Under the pieces are notes generated by a model. That model saw only the letters and a list, made by a program, of their open reading frames with translations, was not told where the DNA came from and searched no databases. Shown here in pieces: positions 24,881-34,029 of a DNA stretch of 64,000 nucleotides. The translations under genes were made by a program, and so were the position numbers. Numbering within the stretch: position 1 is the stretch's first letter; each line of letters begins with the position of its first letter. Source of the DNA: an uncultured Eubacteriales bacterium (GTDB taxonomy: Bacteria > Bacillota > Clostridia > Peptostreptococcales > Anaerovoracaceae); contig CADBXM010000006.1 of assembly GCA_902798745.1 (NCBI GenBank), forward strand, positions 1 through 64,000. Reading direction: 5' to 3'.

Positions 24881-27496
24881 ATGGATAAACTCGGCGTAAA
24901 TGAATTAAGAGATATGTTCAGGGATTTCTTCGTAAGCAAGGGCCACTATGCCGGAGGCTCTTCTTCACTTATCCCGCGCAATGATAAAAGCCTACTTATA
25001 ATCAATTCAGGTATGGCGCCTCTCAAGCCTTATTTTGCAGGCGTTGAGACTCCTCCTTGTAAAAGGATGACAACATGCCAGAAATGTATCAGAACTAATG
25101 ATATTGAGAACGTAGGCAAGACAGCAAGGCATGGTACATTCTTCGAGATGCTCGGCAATTTCAGCTTTGGTGACTATTTCAAGAAAGAGTCTCTTACCTG
25201 GGGCTGGGAATTCTGCACCGAATGGCTGAAGATGCCTAAAGAAAAGCTCTGGGCGACTATCTACGAAGATGATGATGAAGCATACGATATTTGGAAGAAT
25301 ATCATTGGCATGCCTGAGGAAAAGATAGTAAGGCTTGGTAAGGAAGACAATTTCTGGGAAATCGGACTCGGTCCTTGCGGCCCATGCTCTGAGATCTATT
25401 ATGACAGAGGCCCGGAATGGGGCTGCGGAAAGCCTGACTGCAAGCCGGGATGTGACTGCGATAGATATCTTGAATTCTGGAATCACGTATTCACACAGTT
25501 CGACAGGCAGGAAGACGGTTCTTATCCGAGACTTGCACATCCTAATATCGATACGGGAATGGGACTTGAAAGACTTGCATGCATACTTCAGGACGTCGAT
25601 TCCATCTTTGACGTAGATACAGTCAAATTCATCAGAGATGCCATTACAGATATGGCGGGTGTTGAATATCAGGCAGGCAATCACAAAGTCGACGTGAGCG
25701 TCAGGATCGTTACCGATCATCTGCGTTCTATGACATTCATGATCGCCGATGGAATCCTTCCTAGCAACGAAGGAAGAGGCTACATCCTTAAGAGGATCAT
25801 CAGAAGAGCAGCAAGGCACTGCAAACTTCTTGGTATCGAGAAAGACAATCCGCTCTCCGAACTTGCTGAGAATGTAATCAAAACTTCCGGCGGCGCATAT
25901 CCTGAGCTCGTTGAAAAACACGACTACATCATCAAGATGATCACTATCGAAGAAAACAACTTCGCCAAGACTCTTGATAATGGAATGGATATTCTCGATG
26001 GTTATATTGAAGACCTTAAGTCAAAAGGAGAGACAGAGCTCAGCGGCGAGCTTACATTCAAGCTTTATGATACCTATGGTTTCCCTCTTGAAGTGACTCA
26101 GGAGATCCTTGAGGAGCAGGGACTGACAGCAGATGTCGAAGGCTTCAATGAAAACATGCAGGCTCAGAAAGATCTTGCGAGAGCCAACCAAAGAGACACC
26201 GATGAGGATGCATGGAGAGACGCTTCAGAATACAGTGATCTCCCGCACACTAAGTTCCTCGGCTACACGGAAGAATCCTCTGAAGCAGAAGTATTATACG
26301 TTGGCAATTACGATGAAAAGCGCAAGTTTATCATTTTTGATCAGACTCCTTTCTACGCAACAAGCGGCGGTCAGGTGTTTGATACCGGAATCATCAGAAA
26401 GGGAAACGATGAGCTCAGAGTTGTCGATGTTGTAAAGGATAACGACATTTGGCTTCATGTGATCAATCCGGATGATTCAGGACTTGCCGATCAGCTTGAA
26501 AAGGGAGACAGCGTTGAACTGATCATCGACTCCGTCAGAAGACATAAAATAGCGAGAAGCCATTCCGCTACACATCTTCTTCAGCAGGCACTACAGGACG
26601 TTCTGGGAGATCATGTCATGCAGGCAGGTTCCTACGTCGATGATAATTATTTAAGGTTCGACTTTAACCATTTCCAGGCTATGACTAAAGAAGAGATAGC
26701 CAAGGTTGAAGAAATCGTAAACGAAAAGGTAGACGAGTACCTTCCGATAAAGATGGAAGAGCTTCCTATAGAGGAGGCAAAGAAACTCGGTGCCATGGCA
26801 ATATTTGGCGAGAAATATGGTGAGATCGTCAGAGTTGTAAGCATGGGCAATTACAGCATAGAGTTCTGCGGAGGAACGCATATCGACAACACCGGTAAAG
26901 TAGGAGGCTTTAAGATCATAAGTGAGGCCGGAATCGCTTCCGGAGTAAGACGTATCGAAGCCATCACAGGTTCCAATGTAATCAAGTACCTTGCAGGCAA
27001 GGAGTCTACAATTGGTGCGGTTGCACATGTACTTAAGACCAGCGAGTCGGATCTCACACGCAAGGCAACCCAGGTGATGTCAGATATAAAGGAACTTGAA
27101 AATACCATAAAGTCTATTAAGTCTGATGAAATCAGCGGGTCCGTTGATGATATAATCAATTCTGCAAAGGAAATCGGCGGAGTCAAACTGATAACAAGAA
27201 AATTTGAGAATACTGATACAGACCAGCTCAGAAGCATATCTGATGCGATCAGAGAAAAAGCGGATGATGTGATAATCGTACTTGCAGCCGTAAACGATGG
27301 AAAAGTCACATTTATCGTATCAGTAAGTGAAGACCTTATCGGAAAAGGCTATCACGCCGGAAAACTCATAAAAGAGATCGCTGCTGCTGCAGGCGGTGGA
27401 GGAGGCGGAAAAGCGAACATGGCTCAGGCCGGTGCTAAGGATCCGTCAAAGGTAGACATCGCATTTGAAAAAGCTGCAGAGATCATTAACGGATAA
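24881..27496 (+). CDS. alaS: Alanyl-tRNA synthetase
   Basis: Charges tRNA-Ala with alanine and hydrolyses mis-charged Ser/Gly-tRNA. It has a class II catalytic core (NELRDMFRDFF, FFEMLGNFSFGDYFK, ARHGTF), a recognition domain, an editing domain with the zinc-site motifs HSATHLLQQAL and FCGGTHIDNTG, then the C-Ala region with the Gly-rich stretch near the end. About 872 residues is the standard length. Two adjacent ATG codons (24878 and 24881) follow AGGGAGA; either could be used. It is followed by ireB and ruvX, the classic Firmicutes arrangement. Confidence 0.98.
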   Translation: MDKLGVNELRDMFRDFFVSKGHYAGGSSSLIPRNDKSLLIINSGMAPLKPYFAGVETPPCKRMTTCQKCIRTNDIENVGKTARHGTFFEMLGNFSFGDYFKKESLTWGWEFCTEWLKMPKEKLWATIYEDDDEAYDIWKNIIGMPEEKIVRLGKEDNFWEIGLGPCGPCSEIYYDRGPEWGCGKPDCKPGCDCDRYLEFWNHVFTQFDRQEDGSYPRLAHPNIDTGMGLERLACILQDVDSIFDVDTVKFIRDAITDMAGVEYQAGNHKVDVSVRIVTDHLRSMTFMIADGILPSNEGRGYILKRIIRRAARHCKLLGIEKDNPLSELAENVIKTSGGAYPELVEKHDYIIKMITIEENNFAKTLDNGMDILDGYIEDLKSKGETELSGELTFKLYDTYGFPLEVTQEILEEQGLTADVEGFNENMQAQKDLARANQRDTDEDAWRDASEYSDLPHTKFLGYTEESSEAEVLYVGNYDEKRKFIIFDQTPFYATSGGQVFDTGIIRKGNDELRVVDVVKDNDIWLHVINPDDSGLADQLEKGDSVELIIDSVRRHKIARSHSATHLLQQALQDVLGDHVMQAGSYVDDNYLRFDFNHFQAMTKEEIAKVEEIVNEKVDEYLPIKMEELPIEEAKKLGAMAIFGEKYGEIVRVVSMGNYSIEFCGGTHIDNTGKVGGFKIISEAGIASGVRRIEAITGSNVIKYLAGKESTIGAVAHVLKTSESDLTRKATQVMSDIKELENTIKSIKSDEISGSVDDIINSAKEIGGVKLITRKFENTDTDQLRSISDAIREKADDVIIVLAAVNDGKVTFIVSVSEDLIGKGYHAGKLIKEIAAAAGGGGGGKANMAQAGAKDPSKVDIAFEKAAEIING

Positions 27497-27513
27497 ATAG
27501 TCAGGAGGAAAAA

Positions 27514-27768
27514 ATGAGTAAGAACACGATCATGTTTGAAGGATTTAAAGACAGCCAGCTTGATAAAAAAGAAGCGTTGATCGAAATCTACGCGGCGCTT
27601 ACTGAGCGTGGTTATAACGCGATCGATCAGATCGTAGGATATCTTACATCAGGAGATCCTTCATATATCACAAGCCATAACAACGCAAGAAATCTCATTC
27701 TTAAGATGGATAGAGACGAGCTTCTTGAGGAGATTCTCGTCAATTATCTTGATATCGAGAAGAAATAG
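27514..27768 (+). CDS. ireB: IreB/ReoM family regulatory phosphoprotein (UPF0297)
   Basis: An 84-residue protein of the IreB (YrzL, DUF965) family. In enterococci and Listeria it is phosphorylated by the PASTA Ser/Thr kinase and controls turnover of MurA, tying cell-wall precursor supply to envelope stress. The near-invariant core is present: YAALTERGYNAIDQIVGYLTSGDPSYITSHNNARN. The start has AGGAGG. The stop codon abuts ruvX (TAGATG), a translational coupling arrangement. Confidence 0.92.
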   Translation: MSKNTIMFEGFKDSQLDKKEALIEIYAALTERGYNAIDQIVGYLTSGDPSYITSHNNARNLILKMDRDELLEEILVNYLDIEKK

Positions 27769-28197
27769 ATGAGAATACTCGGGCTTGATATTGGTGAAAA
27801 AACAGTGGGGGTCGCGGTCAGCGACCCTCTTGGCGTTATCGCGACCGGAGTCACTACCATTGAAAGAGTTGGCATTCGCAAGGATACAGGAAAGGTTATT
27901 GACTATATCCGTGAATACGATTGTGATACTGTAGTCATCGGTCTCCCTCTAAATCTTGACGGCGAGGATACTCTTTCGACTGAGAGAGCCAGAGAGTTTT
28001 ACCGAATGCTGGAAAACAAACTCAAAAGTTCAGGGCCTCTTTCAAAGGTCAAAGTAGAATGGCAGGATGAACGTTTCAGTACAGTAGAAGCCGAAGAGGT
28101 GCTCATTCAAGCCAACATGAGCAGGGAAGATCGAAAAAAGATAATCGATAGGCAGGCGGCGGTAGTGATATTACAAAGATACCTTGACAGAACGTAG
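27769..28197 (+). CDS. ruvX: Holliday junction resolvase-like RuvX/YqgF (pre-16S rRNA nuclease)
   Basis: A small RNase H-fold protein. The catalytic acidic residues sit in GLDIGEKTVGVAVSDP and, at the C-terminus, DRQAAVVILQRYLD. The internal motif VVIGLPLNLDGEDTLSTERAREF is also typical. In E. coli it finishes 16S rRNA 5'-end maturation. At 142 aa it is of normal length. It is the third gene of alaS-ireB-ruvX and is followed by a strong terminator. Confidence 0.93.
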   Translation: MRILGLDIGEKTVGVAVSDPLGVIATGVTTIERVGIRKDTGKVIDYIREYDCDTVVIGLPLNLDGEDTLSTERAREFYRMLENKLKSSGPLSKVKVEWQDERFSTVEAEEVLIQANMSREDRKKIIDRQAAVVILQRYLDRT

Positions 28198-28229
28198 TAT
28201 TAAAAATGATTAATTTTACAATTCTTTTC

Positions 28230-28263
28230 GACTTGTATAAAATAATAACAAGTCTTTTTTTTT
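28230..28263 (+). terminator. Terminator after ruvX
   Basis: GACTTGT paired with ACAAGTC around an 11-base A/T loop, followed by nine T. It separates the alaS operon from the accessory cassette. Confidence 0.85.
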
Positions 28264-28297
28264 ATTGGAAATACAAACAAAAAGGGGGAATTTCATT

Positions 28298-28792
28298 ATG
28301 CAAAAGAGCGCAAAACTAACGGCGGTATATGCCCTTATCATGGACCTTCCGCTCAGTCTCGTTATCACTCTTGTTGCTTTGGCATTGTCTAACATCGATG
28401 CACCGGGGAGCCTTAACGGACCAAATTACATCAGAATGGCTATTATTGCATATGTTGTAACATTCTTTGTTAACTTCATTCATGCAGAGAGATGGGGCTT
28501 CGCATTTGCCGTCAAACGCGCTCAGCCTGGTACCTTTAAGTTCGGGCTTCTGCTGAATCTGGTAGTAGCAGGTGTATTCGTAGTAATTCTTGACCTCATT
28601 ATGACAGCTGTTGGAATGGCTGCATCGCCAGCGGGTTTCCAGTTCGGACCATACATCGCGGCATGTCTTAAGGGCTTTATCCCTTGCTATGTTCCAACTT
28701 TGATTATCGCTATGTTCTGGAACGGAGTTGCTGATAAATGGTCAAGAGCTATCTGTAACGAACCTGCTCCTGAGATGCCACCGCAGGCATAA
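28298..28792 (+). CDS. Four-helix membrane protein of unknown function, first gene of the LVIVD cassette
   Basis: A 164-residue integral membrane protein with four hydrophobic helices (roughly residues 6-30, 40-62, 78-102 and 120-145). The segment NFIHAERWGFAFAVKRA between helices and the general layout recall DUF2798-like membrane proteins, but this is a weak likeness. The ATG at 28298 has AAGGGGGAA 8 bases upstream; the upstream TTG is discarded. It begins a same-strand run with the flavodoxin, EthD-like and LVIVD genes, so it may import or export the compound they act on. Confidence 0.55.
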   Translation: MQKSAKLTAVYALIMDLPLSLVITLVALALSNIDAPGSLNGPNYIRMAIIAYVVTFFVNFIHAERWGFAFAVKRAQPGTFKFGLLLNLVVAGVFVVILDLIMTAVGMAASPAGFQFGPYIAACLKGFIPCYVPTLIIAMFWNGVADKWSRAICNEPAPEMPPQA

Positions 28793-28863
28793 TCAAGTCA
28801 AATATCATAATGATCGATGACAGAAAAAAGTATTATTGAAGTAAATTAAGAGGGAGAATAATA

Positions 28864-29841
28864 ATGAAAATTTTGGGAATATCTCTTGGTACCAAGAATG
28901 GTAACAATGACACAATGTGCAGAGTAGCACTTGAAGAATGTCAGAAGCTCGGAGCTGAGATAGAATTTATCCACGCATTTGACTGGGATCTTCAGACATG
29001 CACAGGTTGTGTGGCATGTTCAAGAGGCCTCGTAATGGGCAAAGGCATGATATGCACAAGAAAAGATGACTATAAAGCTCTCTACGAGAAAATGGTGGAC
29101 GCTGATGGCGTATTCATCGTTGATCCTATCTATGAATCCGGTGGTTCCGGACTCTTCCACATAATGTGCGACCGCATGGGTCCTGGACATGATACCGGTA
29201 TGTTGCTTGGTCTTCAGGAGAAACTTAAAGAGCAGGGCAAAGAACCTTTGGATATGAAGTATTTCAAACAGAAAGCTATTTCATTCCTCGCTATTGGCGG
29301 ATCGGACTGGGCAGTTAGATGTGAAACTGACCATGCTATGCTCGCCATGAGTCCGGGCTGGAAGGTGATCGATAATGATTATTTCTCATGGTGCAAGGAC
29401 GTTATAATGCAGGATGATAAGATCGAGAGGACAAAAGAGATGGCACGCAATCTCGTAGAGGCTGCGCAATACATCATCGATAACCATCTCATGATCATGG
29501 GATCTGAAAACGTCGATCTTTGGAAGGGTAAAGAAGGCGCTTGTCCGCATTGCCACGGCAACAACTTCTACATCTTCCCGGGTACAACTAAGGTCGAGTG
29601 CGAACTTTGCGGTCTCCGCGGTAAGCTCGTAGAGAAAGACGGAGCTCTCAAATTCGAGTTCGAAGAGGGAACAGAGCACCATGCTCATGATATACTCTCG
29701 GGCAAAGCACTTCACGGACAGGATATCTTTGCAAATGAGAGCAGACTTATGAATCTCTTTAAAGACCCTGAATTCAAGGCGCGCAAAGAGCATTATACTA
29801 GTGTTATCGAGCCTACACCTTCACCATCAAAGGGAAAGTAA
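28864..29841 (+). CDS. Flavodoxin-fold iron-sulfur flavoprotein with C-terminal zinc ribbon
   Basis: The N-terminal 200 residues are an NADPH-dependent FMN reductase/flavodoxin fold: GISLGTKNGNND binds FMN phosphate, and VFIVDPIYESGGSG is the second FMN loop. A Cys cluster (CTGCVAC plus a fourth Cys in MICTRKDD) resembles the compact 4Fe-4S site of iron-sulfur flavoproteins. Residues about 225-260 add a zinc-ribbon or rubredoxin-like knuckle (CPHC ... CELCG), which is not a usual part of the family. It is likely a cytoplasmic electron-transfer reductase for a small substrate. GAGGGAG lies upstream of the ATG. Confidence 0.75.
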   Translation: MKILGISLGTKNGNNDTMCRVALEECQKLGAEIEFIHAFDWDLQTCTGCVACSRGLVMGKGMICTRKDDYKALYEKMVDADGVFIVDPIYESGGSGLFHIMCDRMGPGHDTGMLLGLQEKLKEQGKEPLDMKYFKQKAISFLAIGGSDWAVRCETDHAMLAMSPGWKVIDNDYFSWCKDVIMQDDKIERTKEMARNLVEAAQYIIDNHLMIMGSENVDLWKGKEGACPHCHGNNFYIFPGTTKVECELCGLRGKLVEKDGALKFEFEEGTEHHAHDILSGKALHGQDIFANESRLMNLFKDPEFKARKEHYTSVIEPTPSPSKGK

Positions 29842-29855
29842 TATGATATATAAAC

Positions 29856-29881
29856 AGAGCTGCATCTTTTGATGCGGCTCT
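29856..29881 (+). terminator. Intercistronic hairpin within the LVIVD cassette
   Basis: An 11-bp stem (AGAGCTGCATC with GATGCGGCTCT, one G-U pair) has a TTTT loop, followed only by GCTTTAACG. More likely a partial terminator or mRNA processing/stability element than a full stop, since the downstream genes have no evident promoter. Confidence 0.5.
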
Positions 29882-29909
29882 GCTTTAACGAAAGGAGACT
29901 AGAATAAAA

Positions 29910-30785
29910 ATGAAAAGACCTGAATTTTATCCAGTCCGTTCGCTGATCTATGTAGACCTTGCTCATGAGGACTACCGCATCAAGCTTGAGAACTGGCTTT
30001 ATAGATACCATGTTCCTGACAGCATTTCACAGTTTGGACCATACGTATCAAAGTACGCATTTTATCCGGCGCTACCGACTCCACCGGGAGGAGAGAGGTT
30101 CGGAACAGTAAGAATGCAGATGACAGAGCACTACTGGCTGGCTAATCCAAACGATGTTGCTTTCGCCGGCGACCATCATAAAGTTCTGACTGAGTTTTTC
30201 CCTACGGATGTTCTAGTATGGCAGAACAACATCCCTGATTATGGACATTCTCACAGCATAGATAAATCTGATGAGCTAAACCTCGAGGGTGATAAAGCCA
30301 GATCAGTTAAGGGAAACGAAGAAGCCGGAACCGTTCCATTCATCTTTGCTTTCGTTCCTGTATGGTGGGAGGAAGACTTCAAAGGTGAAGGCCGCACAGT
30401 AGAAGACGGCCCTAATTACAGATGGCAGTTCATGGTCAGATATCCAGAAGGCGTCAGCAAAGAAGAAGGGGACAAGTGGCTCAAAGAAGAGTTCCTGCCT
30501 TCGATCTATGAGCATGAAGGATGCACACGTTGTGTTTCAAGTCTCATTAAAAAGGAAGTCAACAACTGTGATTTCGACCGTGTAGTAGAGATGTGGTTCG
30601 AGTGTCAGAGCGCATGGGTCGAAGCTATACAGGCAGCAGCTGATAAGTGCTCCAAACCTGCATGGGCAGAGACAGAAGACTTCCCATATTTCAAGAAATC
30701 ATATGGAATCAGCGGTATTTTCATGTCAGATTACGCAAGATCGGACAATCTGACTCAGTATCGCGGATACATCACTATGAGGTAA
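29910..30785 (+). CDS. EthD-like dimeric alpha/beta-barrel protein
   Basis: A 291-residue cytoplasmic protein without signal or membrane segments. It appears to hold two ferredoxin-like halves: the first around SLIYVDLAHEDYRIKLENWLYRYHVPDSISQFGPYVSKYAFYP (given here only as residues 11-53), the second around the FMVRYPEGVSKEEGDKW segment and the Glu/Phe-rich helix after it. This tandem arrangement, with the loop Trp/His residues, recalls EthD and related stress-barrel proteins that bind small hydrophobic or aromatic molecules. No catalytic motif can be assigned. The stop is 4 bases before the LVIVD gene. The name is tentative. Confidence 0.5.
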   Translation: MKRPEFYPVRSLIYVDLAHEDYRIKLENWLYRYHVPDSISQFGPYVSKYAFYPALPTPPGGERFGTVRMQMTEHYWLANPNDVAFAGDHHKVLTEFFPTDVLVWQNNIPDYGHSHSIDKSDELNLEGDKARSVKGNEEAGTVPFIFAFVPVWWEEDFKGEGRTVEDGPNYRWQFMVRYPEGVSKEEGDKWLKEEFLPSIYEHEGCTRCVSSLIKKEVNNCDFDRVVEMWFECQSAWVEAIQAAADKCSKPAWAETEDFPYFKKSYGISGIFMSDYARSDNLTQYRGYITMR

Positions 30786-30789
30786 ACAA

Positions 30790-32181
30790 ATGTCAAAAGG
30801 CAAATATTTTTACTCCAAGGGCGAAGGAAACGACGGTTATATAAAGAACCTAGAGGTGCTTGGCTATTGCGATCTCGACGGCAAAGCCGGCATGTTCCAG
30901 ATGGCCCTGTATAAAACAAAAGAAGGCAGATATCTGCTTTACGGAGCTGCTTTTGCTGCAGGCCCTGAAGGCGTAGGTATTATGATCAGCGATGTCACTG
31001 ATCCACGCGATCCGGTATTCATAAAAAAGTGGCTACCGTTTGATATCAACGAATATCCTACAACGTCCATTCCGAAACTTCAGATCGCTGACGATAAGCT
31101 TGTCTTCGCGCTCACATCCGGCTCCGGTCCGGGAGTGTTAGTAGGCGACAGGGCTAAGATGAAAAGCTTGCAGGGCATAATGGTTTATGATCTGAAGGAT
31201 GACCCTGAGAATCCTGAATATCTGGGTTACTGGGACTGTGGTGTTCCTTATTCGATGGGAGTTCACAGGTTCATGTATAACGGCGGCGATTATGTACATC
31301 TGTCCGCTGAAGCAGATGAATTTGAGGGCATGATCTACAGGATCGTTGATATATCTGATCCAAAGAATATCAAAGAAGTAGGGCGCTGGTGGGCACCTCA
31401 TCAGTACATCTACGGTGTTCCGGGGCGCGAAGTCGATCACTCGGCACCACATAATCCTGATTTCATGGATAAAGGTTGGATGCACGGACCACCGTTCGTT
31501 ATGGGCGATAGGGCCTATCTGGGATACGGTGGTGACGGACTGTATATTCTTGATGTTTCCGACTTCACAAGGCCAAAAGCTCTTGGGCAGCTTCAGTTTA
31601 TGCCTGCATTCTCAAGCAGGCTTGCCGGCGCAAGGACTCATACAGCTCTGCCACTAAAGGGAAGAGATCTCTGCGTTGTTATGCACGAGGGTGAGAGATT
31701 CGGTTTCATAAAGGATGGCATGGTCAAACAGGCTCAGGCTATGAACAATATTGTCATGGTAGATGTCAGTGATCCAACAAATCCTGTAATGATCGCGATA
31801 TTCCCATATCCTGAAGTGCCGGAAGATTTCCCTGCGCCTAATTTCAACACATATATGCTTGCTGAAGGCTCTAAGGGTGGGCCTTTTGGCCCTCACAATC
31901 TGCACGAGCCAATGGACGGAAAGCCTTGGTTGGAACAGAGAACTGATGTAGTGTATGATTGCTACTTCGCAGCGGGATTAAGAGTTTATGATGTATCTGA
32001 TCCTTACTATATCAAGGAAAAGGCATACTTCATTCCTCCTAACCCAACAAAGAAATGCTTCCCGTTCCCTGGACCTATGATGGCAATGACAGAGGATGTA
32101 GTGGTCGATGACAGGGGATATATTATAGTAGATGCGAACAGTGACGGGTTCTATATCCTGAGAAAAACATACGAGGATTGA
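30790..32181 (+). CDS. LVIVD-repeat seven-bladed beta-propeller protein
   Basis: A 463-residue protein with seven recognisable LVIVD-type repeats: GIMISDVTDPRDPVFI, GIMVYDLKDDPENPEYL, IYRIVDISDPKNIKEV, LYILDVSDFTRPKAL, IVMVDVSDPTNPVMI, LRVYDVSDPYYIKEK and FYILRKTYED. Seven repeats fit a seven-bladed propeller. Inter-blade loops carry several His (DHSAPHN, RTHTALPL, FGPHNLHEP) that could form a metal site, as in selenium-binding protein/methanethiol oxidase propellers. There is no signal peptide, so it is cytoplasmic, unlike many LVIVD proteins. Its ribosome binding site (GAGGTAA) overlaps the previous stop. The reaction is unknown. Confidence 0.8.
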   Translation: MSKGKYFYSKGEGNDGYIKNLEVLGYCDLDGKAGMFQMALYKTKEGRYLLYGAAFAAGPEGVGIMISDVTDPRDPVFIKKWLPFDINEYPTTSIPKLQIADDKLVFALTSGSGPGVLVGDRAKMKSLQGIMVYDLKDDPENPEYLGYWDCGVPYSMGVHRFMYNGGDYVHLSAEADEFEGMIYRIVDISDPKNIKEVGRWWAPHQYIYGVPGREVDHSAPHNPDFMDKGWMHGPPFVMGDRAYLGYGGDGLYILDVSDFTRPKALGQLQFMPAFSSRLAGARTHTALPLKGRDLCVVMHEGERFGFIKDGMVKQAQAMNNIVMVDVSDPTNPVMIAIFPYPEVPEDFPAPNFNTYMLAEGSKGGPFGPHNLHEPMDGKPWLEQRTDVVYDCYFAAGLRVYDVSDPYYIKEKAYFIPPNPTKKCFPFPGPMMAMTEDVVVDDRGYIIVDANSDGFYILRKTYED

Positions 32182-32485
32182 AACATCGAATTAATTGCAA
32201 ATAATAAGTGCGCTATGTTGGGGTGATCTTCAACATAGCACACATCATGTTGCGCAAATAGTCTGTTTTATATAGAATGAGTCGCAAAAAATGCTGAAAT
32301 TTCAAGCTTCAGAGGTCTTTATGGCCTCTGATTTTTTAGTTTTGACCGAAAAGGGGTGTATAATCAAAATGCTTAACAAATGTTAATGAAACGATAAAAA
32401 ATTATCGTAATATTGCATATATGCATTCGATATTGTCGGAATTTGCATATAAAACGGCATAGATATAGAAAGAGTGCAACATTTT
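32182..32485. other. Intergenic region with inverted repeats and a terminator
   Basis: No gene is seen. It contains a 9-bp perfect inverted repeat (32212-32220 with 32231-32239), a terminator (32309-32337), a palindrome ACGATAA/TTATCGT (32391-32408), and TGCATATATGCA (32414-32425). The last two lie where the promoter of the next gene is expected, with TATAAA near 32450. Confidence 0.5.
32309..32337 (+). terminator. Terminator of the LVIVD cassette
   Basis: TCAGAGG paired with CCTCTGA around a 9-base loop, followed by six T. Confidence 0.8.
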
Positions 32486-33241
32486 ATGACAGCGATCCTA
32501 TACAGATATAACATCGGAAAGACACAGATCATACGATTTATTATCGCTGAATTGGTGGTTATGGTTGCTGCTTTGATATCGATCTATAGCATATCATGGC
32601 ACCAAATCACGGAAAATCGTATAGAAACTTGCTCCAGTATCATAGAATCATCCAGTGAATCATTCGGTATGTTTGCAAGGAACTCTGTTATAACAGCCTC
32701 AGAGCAACTCAGGGAAGAAGTTTCAGATACAGTATGGATCACGACAGATGGTGCTAATTACAGAACCGGTCCGAATGTTTCTTATGCATCGGCAGGTACC
32801 ATTGATGAATACGCATCAGTGGATCGTGTAGGCGTTACATATAATGAATGGAGTCTGATCGAGATAGATGATGAAGAATACTATATAAAGAGCAGCAATC
32901 TTACCACAGAAGCTCCATTCAATTTAGCTTCAGGCACAAAAGGTGAATATCAGAGATACGCTCTATCCCTGATGGAAGAATACGGATGGGAAAAATCAGA
33001 AATAGAGCCTTTGATCAATCTATGGAATAAGGAATCCGGATGGAATCCAAGTGCTCATAACGGTTCATCCGGAGCACACGGTATCCCGCAGGCTCTGCCG
33101 GCAAGCAAGATGGCATCTGAAGGCAGTGATTATTATACAAACGGAGAAACTCAGATAAGATGGGGGCTAAACTATATAAAGAACAGGTATGGCTCGCCAT
33201 CTGCGGCATGGGGACATTTCTGCTCATGCCACTGGTATTGA
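32486..33241 (+). CDS. Membrane-anchored SH3b plus lysozyme-like (aggregation-promoting-factor type) protein
   Basis: Probable cell-wall-active protein. One N-terminal membrane helix (about 13-38), a linker, an SH3b-like domain (83-141: VWITTDGANYRTGPNVSY), then a lysozyme-like domain of the aggregation-promoting-factor type (172-251: INLWNKESGWNPSAHNGSSGAHGIPQALP ... WGLNYIKNRYGSPSAAW) ending in HWY as these proteins do. Glu183 in NKESGW is the likely catalytic acid. The domain would cleave or bind peptidoglycan. The ATG at 32486 is chosen; the ribosome binding site is weak (AAAGAG). Confidence 0.85.
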   Translation: MTAILYRYNIGKTQIIRFIIAELVVMVAALISIYSISWHQITENRIETCSSIIESSSESFGMFARNSVITASEQLREEVSDTVWITTDGANYRTGPNVSYASAGTIDEYASVDRVGVTYNEWSLIEIDDEEYYIKSSNLTTEAPFNLASGTKGEYQRYALSLMEEYGWEKSEIEPLINLWNKESGWNPSAHNGSSGAHGIPQALPASKMASEGSDYYTNGETQIRWGLNYIKNRYGSPSAAWGHFCSCHWY

Positions 33242-33352
33242 TACCGATAGAAATGATGGTCTTCAGTTCCAATTGAGCGAGTTTACTGGAGCCTTGCTGA
33301 TGTAGGAATAATATAAGAAATTAAATAACCGATAATTAATTACAGTTAATAT

Positions 33353-33898
33353 ATGATCTATACTGCCGCAAATAATAAAAAACACATAACAAAGAAGGGT
33401 ATATGCCTGATCCTCATATTCGAGCTTATATGTCTCACTATGATGACAATGGAGGTGTATTCATTATCTGAGGAGCAGACACAGCTATCCATGAATGAAA
33501 CTGCTGTTGTTCATATCGTAAGCGCTGCTCCGGCGCTGGCGTTATCAGTTCATACCGCTTTAGCGCCTGCAATTTATGAAGAAGAGCATAGATGGAAGGG
33601 TCCAGTTCTCAGTAAGTCCAGAGGCACTATTACCGGTCCGTCCGGAAAAGAGACATATTATAATCTCAACATGAGCGGTGTTGTCAGAATTATGCGCAGC
33701 ATGGGCATAGAAGATGAATACTGGGTCAGAGATGATGGTGTGAAGATGCTGGGCGACTATGTGATGGTAGCTGCTAATCTGAACCTTCATCCCAGAGGAT
33801 CACTTGTAGATACTTCTCTCGGAAAAGCCATGGTATGTGATACAGGCGGTTTCGCCAGCCGGAATCCAACACAGATAGACGTTGCCGTAGCTTGGTAG
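33353..33898 (+). CDS. Exported 3D/double-psi-barrel-like protein
   Basis: A 181-residue protein with a hydrophobic N-terminal segment (about residues 16-38) that should send it to the membrane or outside. The C-terminal half (TGPSGKETYYNLNMSGVVRIM, VRDDGVKMLGDYVMVAANL, HPRGS, VCDTGGFA) resembles small 3D-type double-psi beta-barrel domains of wall-active or phage-associated proteins, ending with conserved Asp residues (DTGG, TQIDVA). It follows the lysozyme-like gene by 110 bases and probably acts with it on peptidoglycan. No clear ribosome binding site precedes the ATG, so the exact start is uncertain. Confidence 0.65.
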   Translation: MIYTAANNKKHITKKGICLILIFELICLTMMTMEVYSLSEEQTQLSMNETAVVHIVSAAPALALSVHTALAPAIYEEEHRWKGPVLSKSRGTITGPSGKETYYNLNMSGVVRIMRSMGIEDEYWVRDDGVKMLGDYVMVAANLNLHPRGSLVDTSLGKAMVCDTGGFASRNPTQIDVAVAW

Positions 33899-33931
33899 GA
33901 TCGATCTGTTCAATTTAAAACCACATTAAAT

Positions 33932-33988
33932 CCCGATATTACGGATGAAATATACTGAGGTGTATGAGATAATAATATCGGGTTTTTT
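33932..33988 (+). terminator. Terminator with 10-bp stem
   Basis: CCCGATATTA (33932-33941) pairs with TAATATCGGG (33973-33982), followed by six T. The 31-base loop is large. Confidence 0.8.
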
Positions 33989-34029
33989 AATGGATCAATT
34001 ATTCGAAAAGCCAAAGGGAGGGCTATAAA

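Noticed and set aside
25007-25921. A 304-codon minus-strand reading frame inside alaS
   Set aside because: Antisense shadow of alaS catalytic domain; no start signal.
28230-28263. Possible riboswitch upstream of the LVIVD cassette
   Set aside because: The hairpin is a simple terminator after ruvX and only 35 bases remain before the next start codon, too short for a sensor domain.
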